Assembly (NCBI GenBank): GCA_947034885.2
Contig: OX344754.2
Location: 22,958,501-23,022,500, forward strand
Reading direction: 5' to 3'
Length of the DNA stretch: 64,000 bases
Source: Thuidium tamariscinum
Taxonomy: Eukaryota > Streptophyta > Bryopsida > Hypnales > Thuidiaceae
In this document: one piece after another, positions 56,538-64,000 of the stretch
Numbering within the stretch: the first letter of the stretch is position 1
Layout of the letters: every line of letters begins with the position of its first letter
Translations under genes and position numbers: made by a program
Notes under the pieces: generated by a model
The model's database searches: none
What the model was told of the DNA's origin: nothing
The model's input: the letters and a program-made list of their open reading frames with translations, nothing else

Positions 56538-57544
56538 GGCTGCATTCTTCTTAAATCACTTAATATAGCACATGGCTGCATTCATAATTAGGGTAATTAA
56601 AAATAAACCCTGTGTGTACATGAAGTATTACATACATTTTTAACTTTTGAAAAAATGGTCATTTGTAAATATAATACTTTTGATCATCAAAATGTATTAA
56701 ATATCTCTCTCTCTTTATATACATATATATTATTATGTTTATAATGAATTCAATTTTTTCAATACTCCCTCCCTCCCAAGTTTGGTAGTGGATTTTAAAA
56801 GGCAGTGTTTACTCTAATCCTAATTTGAAAGCATAGTTTCCAGTTATAGAAACTTTCCAAATTGAAGTCGATTGGTAATAAACTCAATTCTGAAGCATGT
56901 CTACGTTGCCTATAAACATTGTAGTCTTGAGGGTAGCGTTTATTGAAAACCAGTTTTGTTGAAATTCTATAGATTTTAGACTGCATGGTTTGAATTGTGA
57001 AAATAATCATAGAAGGGTCCAAAAATTTGTAAATGAATTGTACCCATTGTACAAACTTGGACATACTATACTAATCTTACTATTGACTATGGGCAGATTT
57101 ACCATACTTTCTCCACCTCATGCTTGTTACAAGTAGATGATTTTGAATGAATGTGCAATGAGAGCTCTCAAGTGCAAAAGAAGTGAACATGGCTATTAAT
57201 TGCAATCAAAGGAAGATCACAAATTAGAGGTAACAATAGAGACAAAGTGCCATCAACATACAAATAAGAATAGGCTTTATTGAGAAGGAAACTTTGCCCT
57301 CTCTTTGTGTTTAGATTTGTTCAAGAACGGCTTGGAATTCAATACGGTGGAAGCACCCAAAATTGTCAAAATAAGCAATTCAATATACTTCGAGGTACTT
57401 CCTAAAAATAATATTTTCGTAGTATTCGCAATTGAAAATCATGAATTTAAAAAAAGAAAGATTTTTCAGATAATTATGGCATGTATTTTTTTATAAATTT
57501 TCAAAGTAGAGACTCCCTAGAGTCCTAGACCATTGAAATCAAGA
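56538..57544. other. 3' flank of the HeLo-pseudokinase and intergenic DNA
   Basis: AT-rich, with CT and TA dinucleotide runs near 56,705-56,730. No gene recognised. Confidence 0.5.
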
Positions 57545-57752
57545 TTTTTGAAATCTATATCTATTATAGATGTCACTTATATAAGATTTAAAAAATCTAT
57601 ACCTATCAAAAAACTGAGACTGGTGTAGATTTCAAACATCTAGGAATGATATAGATTTAAGAAATCTAGAACAATTGTACATTTCAAACCATCCAGTTAG
57701 AATTGTAAAAATTGCCAAAATTGCATAATTTTGCCATTTTAATAAAATTTAA
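57545..57752 (-). mobile_element. MITE family M1, truncated inverted copy
   Basis: Its reverse complement matches the first two thirds of the M1 copies below: TIR-like AAAATGGC, then the AATTTTTA...TTTGAAATGTACAATTGT core and repeated (A/T)GATTTC(T/A)AAATCTA strings. The far TIR is missing. Confidence 0.6.
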
Positions 57753-57839
57753 TGACGCTTTTCAAGGATACTTTAATGCAAGTTTAGGGATGATTTAATG
57801 GAAATCTAGGATACAAGAGGGTTGTTGCAAGTCAAAAAC

Positions 57840-58320
57840 ACCCCCTTGTTTTTGTAGCATTTACACAATATTCATGATCTTTTCTTGGAGTACTTTAAAA
57901 TTTTAAAAATAATTTTAAAAAAACATGAAAAATATGTCCAATGTATACACCTTTACAAAAAAATTACCCAAGGAAGGAAAAGCATAGAAAAATTCTCTAA
58001 GTAGGAGAACTAGAAAAGTGCAAAATCTCATGAAAATAGGACCTTTGACATTTTGATTTGTAAAAAATATGAAAAGATTTTTTTTTAAAACTAAAATTTG
58101 GCCATTTGGGAAAAGTTAATGGTGATGAGATTTCACCAAAAGAATGATCTTAGAAACATCTTCAATGTCCAAAAATTGCATGCAATGGGAGTGTTTTTTA
58201 CACTAAAATAATATATTTTCATATTTCCTTCGGCAAATACACGCTTTCCTACTATGCAAATCAACCATGAAAATTTCAGTTCTAAATCATTAAATACGGA
58301 GACTCCTAATGTTCTAAAAA
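57840..58320 (+). repeat. Dispersed repeat family R7, copy 2
   Basis: See 30,430-30,960. Directly followed by an R1 copy (58,400-58,580). Confidence 0.75.
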
Positions 58321-58399
58321 ATCATTAGATGAAATTCAGTCCTTCAAGAGGGTCGTTTCAAGGTGGTTCCCACCATTGTTGGAAATCAGCCACTATTGT

Positions 58400-58580
58400 T
58401 TGAAAAAAAATCATTTAGAAAATATTAAAATATCAAAATAAAAAATAAAAAATATTTAAAAAATATTTAATTATTATTTACTGACATGGTAGTCTCTAGG
58501 CTACGTCAACAGGCTACGTGGTTGTATTCTCGCAGTTTGGGAACTACAGAGAATCCGTAGCCCTACAATGAAGCACAATC
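58400..58580 (+). repeat. Dispersed repeat family R1, copy 3
   Basis: See 28,770-28,985; GTAGTCTCTAGGCTACGTCA and CAGTTTGGGAAC are the landmarks. Confidence 0.55.
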
Positions 58581-59366
58581 TCATCTAATGCCCTAATCTC
58601 AAAGTGTGACAAATTAACAAAAATAATTTTTAAATATAATTTTTTTTTTAATTTCTAAAAAATAAGGGATCTGATTACCATCAAGTTAGACATGTTCAAA
58701 ACAAATTTCATGTTCATTGGACTTGTGCTTCAAAAGTTATAGCAGATGATAACAACATCACTCCAATTGTGATAGAGAATAAGACTGGTGTTTTTTGCAA
58801 TGTCTTAAGAATGGATATAAGAATGGGTGTTTTCACCTTAGATTCTATGAAAAGTTCAATGTCATTTGGTCTTTAACCTAGTCAACTTTCAATTGCTATA
58901 AAAAAACTCAATTTTAAGAATATTTTTTTATCTATAAAGTGGATAATAAACTGAGTAATAAACTAAACTTCTTGTACTTCACTTCATTAGTTAATGTCAA
59001 AAATAAAAAAATTATCTGCAATCTTAAAATCAAGTTTGAAGTACATTGCTAAATGAGACAAGTAATTCAAGACAAATGAAAGAACAAAAGGGATTAATAT
59101 TATAGGATGGAAGGAATCTTTAGGAATGAATGTTTTTTTCAGAGGATAGGAGGGCCTAACTTCCCAGCTAATACAAAATAAAGATAATTCTTTGTTTGAA
59201 GTCTAATATATTTTTGGATTTTCAACATTGTTGTGGTCTTTGTGGACTTATATGGACCTATGTAAGCTAGTGTATAATGATATAGGTGCATCACACACTT
59301 CATCAACACCTCCATTCGCTACTTCCAAATGCAAAAAACACTATAAGTTTTTTGATCAACCCATAT

Positions 59367-59661
59367 GGGCAATTTCATTAAAATGGCGACATTCTACTAA
59401 TTTGGCAATTTTTGCATTTCAAATTGGGCGGTCTAAAATGTACAAACATATTGAATGTTTGAAATTTATACCTTTCTTAGATGTCTTAAATCTACATCTG
59501 TCCTAAATGTCATTTTTTAGAATTCAATCCGCTTGGTCTGAAATCTATACACTAGTCCTAGATTTCTAAAATCTATACCTATCCTAGATGTCACTTTTAT
59601 AGTTTAGATTGGGTGGTCTGAAAATGGCACATGGAATACCACCATTTTAATGAAATTGCCC
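59367..59661 (+). mobile_element. MITE family M1, complete copy, 295 bp
   Basis: Perfect 20-base TIRs: GGGCAATTTCATTAAAATGG and its complement. The interior is built of degenerate repeats of the kind CCTAGAT(G/T)T and AAATCTA(C/T)A. No coding capacity. An open frame of 92 codons runs into the element from upstream and is not considered real. Confidence 0.85.
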
Positions 59662-59729
59662 ATCCATGTAGTGATGCAAAATTGTAGATTAGATGTCTTG
59701 GTATATTACATAGTTGTATTAGACAACAT

Positions 59730-60021
59730 GGGCAATTTTGTTAAAATGGTGAAATTCTTCAACTTTCACAGTTTTTATAGTTCAAACCATACAATTTGAA
59801 ATGTACAATTGTCCTAGATTTCTTAAATCTATATCATTCCTAAATGTTTGAAATCTACATGAGTCATAGATGGCACTTTTAGATTTCAGACCGCTTAGTT
59901 TAAAATCAATGTAAGTTCTAGATTTCTAAAATCTACACCTATCCTAGATGTCATTTTTACGGTTCAAACCGAGCAGTTTGAAAATGGCACACAGAATACC
60001 ACCATTTTAACAAAATTTCCA
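59730..60021 (+). mobile_element. MITE family M1, complete copy, 292 bp
   Basis: Starts GGGCAATTTTGTTAAAATGG, ends CCATTTTAACAAAATTTCC, with the same interior repeat order as the copy 70 bases upstream and in the same orientation. Confidence 0.8.
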
Positions 60022-61169
60022 ATTAATGCTTTGTCCTACCTCAAAGTGGTAAGTACACTCAACCTCATGATCGAGTGCATCAGGAAATTAGGATACCCTT
60101 TGTAATAATTGCATCTTAAATCTACATTGTCCTAACATTTTACTACTCAAATCCTTGACACATGCATAGAAGAGATGCAATGCTATCCTCTATCCTATAT
60201 AGTAAATACAAAGAGGTCACAATATCATCCATCACATTTTCATGTAGATGGATATATGGTCATGTTTTCATCGTTACAAATTTTCATTTAAATTTTGAAA
60301 GAATTATCAAATTTTAATGAGTTCTAGCAAAACTTAGGAAAAATACTAATTTTTTCTAATGTAGTCATGGGTAGTTTTCGCAAATGGTGCAATAGTTGTA
60401 CTACTAGTTGAGTAATTAATTTTAAAAGGTAAAACAAGCACACTATGTGTCAAACTATGTTTAAAACTATGTGTATTTATTTATGTGCCAAATTACAAGG
60501 AGATTCGTGAGAACAACACTTAGGACTAAAACTATCAATGAACATGAGTAAGTTTGTTGATAGAGATTCAATGTGAGGTTGAGGCAATCTCTGATGGTTA
60601 CTTGTTGGGGACCTTATGTTATGAAGGTCTCCAATTTGAACCTATAATGTGGTAATTTTGTTAAAGTTTCCAAACATATCTAAAATACAATAAATCAAAT
60701 TCAATGTTGCCAAATTTTATTTTTTCACTTTAAATAAATATTTGGCATATGAGTGCCAAATCTACTATGAATGAATAGTAATACATAAGTATGTATATAC
60801 CCTTTGCATTGATGGACATCTATGCTCCTTTCGACCTTTCATATAAAGACTTGTGCTACAATTTGTCTAACCATGATATTAGCTTTTTATATTCCTCTTC
60901 ATTTGTTTGTTGATTTTTATTTTTTTTGAACAAATGGAGTGTTTGTTAAAATTTGATATCCAATAACTTTTGAATATTTCATCTCACCTATTTATTAAAA
61001 ATAATCTTTTGCCTTTTGCTTTTTGCCTTCAGTTGGTGAATATGAGACAACGCAATAAATTAAAGTGTCCACAAAATGTTCATCTATATGATTTTGGACA
61101 AAATCTTTGAGTGTCACCTTAGTTATGAGGTCAGTATTTTGCGATATTTCACCAAAACCCACATACAAT
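60022..61169. other. AT-rich intergenic DNA
   Basis: No gene or terminal repeat recognised. Confidence 0.5.
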
Positions 61170-61316
61170 AGAACCTCTCTACGGTAGTATCAATTGCCCA
61201 GTCTCGGCCTAGGTTGCATACAAATGTCATTATTGCAATGACCTTCCTTAATATAATAACCTCTCTAATGTAATATAGTCAACCCAATCCTAGCCTTATT
61301 ACTTTAGAAAGGTTCT
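61170..61316. mobile_element. Small MITE-like element, about 147 bp
   Basis: Imperfect TIRs AGAACCTCTCTACGGTAGT and (complement of) AGAACCTTTCTAAAGTAA, with further imperfect inverted pairing inside (AACCTCTCTAATGTAATA). AGAACCTCT-type ends are common in plant MITEs. Confidence 0.5.
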
Positions 61317-62515
61317 CCTCTAGTACAAATATTGGTGCAAACAACATTTTTTACATTAGGACTAGGTTTTTCCATTTGGACCCATGTCCCCCCTGTTGGC
61401 TTCACTATAAAGACCAATTTTGGAAGGAACAAAGCCAAAGAGGTTAGATTTTTGAAAGTCTAGCAAAATTTGCCAAAAAAAATGCCATGATTAGAACAAA
61501 GCAAGGAAGCAAGCTGGGAAGGGAATTTACAGATTTTATTCTAAGTTCTACTCCAAGTGGTTCTAGACACATCATTCTACCATTCTCAAACTAATTATTC
61601 CAAATCAAAAAAGGTGTTGCTACATCAAGCATTTTCTAAAATAAGTATTTTTTTGAGCAAAACTCTTATTATTGTAAACTAGGAATGTGAACAAAAAAGT
61701 CCATTTCTCACTTGGACCTTTTCCATAGAGTCAATTCTCTATTGAATTTAAAACTGACTACATATTCTAAAAGCTGTGAAAAGAGGAAGAATTGTATTAA
61801 AATTTGATATGTAAGTAATTGTCCTACCATCCTTTTACCCTACCAAGTACAAATTTGCACCTATAATTTCCAAAGAATGTGCCATGCTCATCAATATCCA
61901 ACTACATTGTTTTGGCTCTAAATTGCTCTTTGGAATTTGAGAGTGCCTCAAATCAAGCAAGTGCTTTGTAGATTGAAAATGAATTAGTATTAAATTGGTA
62001 GTTCACTTGATTGGTGGTGGTTTAAAACAACTTCCGTAGTTTGCTAATCATGGTTCTAGATTGAAGAGTATTAGTGAGTGTTGGGAAGCTTTCAGTTTTT
62101 AATCACATAAAAGGAAAATTGAAATTAAAGCTAGATGAAATTCAAGAACAATATTTGATAATTATATGCAAAAAAATTTAAGAGTCAAAGTTGAATTGGT
62201 AGATTTTCCAAAACTGTGCCCTATTTTCACACCTTGAAGAGAATGCAACAAGCATTTATTTTTTTCCATTTTTTAGGGCTTGCTTTTAGAAACATACTTA
62301 AATTTTGGTGACTTTTAGTTTATTTAGCAATAAATGTTCTTTTCTAGGATGGTTTCAGGATCCTAATTATGATTAAATATATTTTTTTTAATATTATTTT
62401 GGATTTTGCAATAGAAATGACAATTTTGATTGTTTTTTTTAATTCAAAATGACTTTGGGATTTTAGAGTCTAAGAACTTAGAAAAATCCCATTAAATGAG
62501 TGCTTTGTCATGTAA

Positions 62516-62841
62516 AGGCAATTTTGTTAAAATGGCACCATTCCACTACTTTGGCAGTTTTGACAATTCAGACCGAGTGGTATGAAATGTACAAATGCCT
62601 TAGATGTTTCAAAATCTATACCTTTCCTAGATGTCTGAAATCTACACTAGTCCTAGATGTCACTTTTACAGTTTAGACTTTAGACCACATGGTCTGAAAT
62701 CTATACCAATCCTAAATTTATGAAATCTATAAAAATTGAAGATTTCTAAAATCTATACATGTCCTAGATGACAATTATACAATTCAGACCAGACAATCTC
62801 AAAATGGCACATAGAATATCACCATTTTAACGAAATTGCCC
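62516..62841 (+). mobile_element. MITE family M1, complete copy, 326 bp
   Basis: Starts AGGCAATTTTGTTAAAATGG and ends CCATTTTAACGAAATTGCCC. The interior has one more repeat step than the two copies near 59.5 kb. Confidence 0.8.
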
Positions 62842-63032
62842 ATTGGTGCATTGAATACATTTAAATTAGAAATCTCATCAATAAAAAAATTAATATTTAT
62901 TTGATATTTCTAATACAAATAGTGACAATCACAAAGATTATTCTTTATGTTCATATTATTTTAGGATTTTTGTATTTTTATGATGACATTTGATGCTCAA
63001 AATCATTTGATTTTAAAGATTTTAAACTATAT

Positions 63033-63052
63033 ATATATATATATATATTGAA
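63033..63052. repeat. AT dinucleotide microsatellite
   Basis: About ten TA/AT units in a row. Confidence 0.85.
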
Positions 63053-63286
63053 TGAGTATTTGATGAAAATTATGGGGTGAAAATTTTCTTGAAATTTTTT
63101 ATGAAGGTCATAAATTAGCTATGGCAAAATGGAGTAGATTTTCTAGTGCAAATTTTGATGTAGTAATGTGTATTTTGGGGTAAAACTAGTATAAATTGAG
63201 CACTTCATGAAAGTGATGGTGCATGTCACGAATTGGTGTACCATAGTGTGCAATTCTCCTAAACAAAATCTTTAATAAACAAAATC

Positions 63287-63472
63287 CACTACAAGAAAAA
63301 GGAGTGTTTTAAGTATAGCTCCAGGAGTATGTCCTAATAGTAATGACCTTTTTAGGAGTTTAAAAGAAAATTTTATTAGAAATACATGTGCCTTTAGTAA
63401 AATTTTACTAAAAATCTTTTAAAAAGGTCATTATTGTTAGGACTATACTAAAAATGCCCCTTTCTCTTGTAG
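63287..63472. mobile_element. CACTA-like MITE, about 186 bp
   Basis: Left end CACTACAAGAAAAAGGAG, the plant CACTA-type terminus; the right arm AAAAAGGTCATTATTGTTAG...CCCCTTTCTCTTGTAG is its imperfect complement. The last bases of the right end (GTAGATA instead of GTAGTG) have decayed. Confidence 0.7.
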
Positions 63473-64000
63473 ATATCTCAAACAACCTAAACCCTTAAAC
63501 AACTTGAAAGGTTGGGAATTGGAGCCACAATTTTGGATATAACATTGTGGATTTGGATATTTGATATAGAATGTACGTGAATTCGAAAGTATACAATAGT
63601 GAATTTTATCTTATTCTTGCTTAGTTGGATCGATTATAATTGCATCTCCTATATAGTTCAAAAACAACAAAATATTCACATATTCAACAAGTTCATTCTA
63701 TATTTGAGTGGGATAAGGAATAGATGCTAATCCCAAAAGAACTAAACTAAGGCTCATGACTATGTTTCACCAAAAAATACCTTAGAATTGTCATTCCTAG
63801 TACAAAGAGCTATGATGGTAAAAAACTATTTTTTGAGTATTCAACCATAATAAATTGCCAAAAATTGGATGAAAATGTGTCAACAGAAAATATTTTAGAA
63901 TCTTTAACTTAATAAATTAGATTACAAATTTGCAAGATATATTAAGTGTTCAATTAATCCTAATGGTTTTATGAGACCGTGATTCCTTTGGGTTTCAAAC
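63473..64000. other. AT-rich intergenic DNA
   Basis: Nothing recognised to the end of the window. Confidence 0.5.

Noticed and set aside
1-64000. CRISPR array, operon or prokaryotic system
   Set aside because: Introns, plastid presequences and MITEs show plant nuclear DNA; the repeats lack CRISPR-like regular spacing.

Overview
This is nuclear DNA of a land plant. The recognisable genes are split by GT-AG introns of roughly 70 to 740 bases, their products carry plastid-type transit peptides, and they lie in AT-rich DNA full of inverted-repeat (MITE-like) and dispersed repeats. Moderate introns, a Sel1-repeat protein kinase and an intronless TSPO gene suggest a bryophyte, most likely a moss; this is an inference, not something a sequence search has shown. 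I found no organelle genome, tRNA or rRNA gene, CRISPR array, or retrotransposon reading frame.

Layout. 3.4-7.6 kb (+): EGY3, a plastid membrane site-2-protease homologue without the zinc motif, nine coding exons, 576 aa. 12.0-12.8 kb (+): single-exon TSPO/MBR with a long N-terminal presequence. 13-32 kb: gene-poor, with foldback elements, diverged repeat families and a GC-richer hairpin island (24.9-26.1 kb). 33.0-45.1 kb (+): complete ferredoxin-dependent glutamate synthase, 30 coding exons, 1,624 aa. 46.4-46.9 kb (-): coding exons of a small unrecognised gene. 47.2-50.0 kb (-): protein kinase fused to Sel1/TPR-like repeats. 53.6-56.5 kb (+): a six-exon gene that I assembled by splicing, coding for a 453-aa protein with an N-terminal HeLo-like helical bundle and a C-terminal pseudokinase, the layout of MLKL. 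56.5-64 kb: repeats, including at least four copies of one TIR element.

The most interesting region is 47.2-56.5 kb. The Sel1 kinase and the HeLo-pseudokinase are head to head. Their start regions are inverted copies of one another: promoter/5' leader, a 78-nt first coding exon and most of intron 1 (left arm 50,135-50,878; right arm 53,327-53,904). In the left arm the exon is still open and same-length, but its ATG is TTG. It could splice in frame, through a good acceptor at 50,051-50,052, onto the Sel1-kinase reading frame. The two genes therefore look like a divergent pair with a common promoter/first-exon cassette, one with an apparently active non-RD kinase and the other with a dead kinase behind a membrane-executioner-type N-terminus. 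By analogy with paired immune receptors this may be an immune or cell-death module; that function is inference.

The three other identified genes act in plastids or are probably targeted to organelles: EGY3 in thylakoid stress responses, TSPO in tetrapyrrole/stress handling, Fd-GOGAT in assimilating ammonium, including photorespiratory ammonium. EGY3 and TSPO also share a diverged repeat of about 145 bp just upstream of their leaders.
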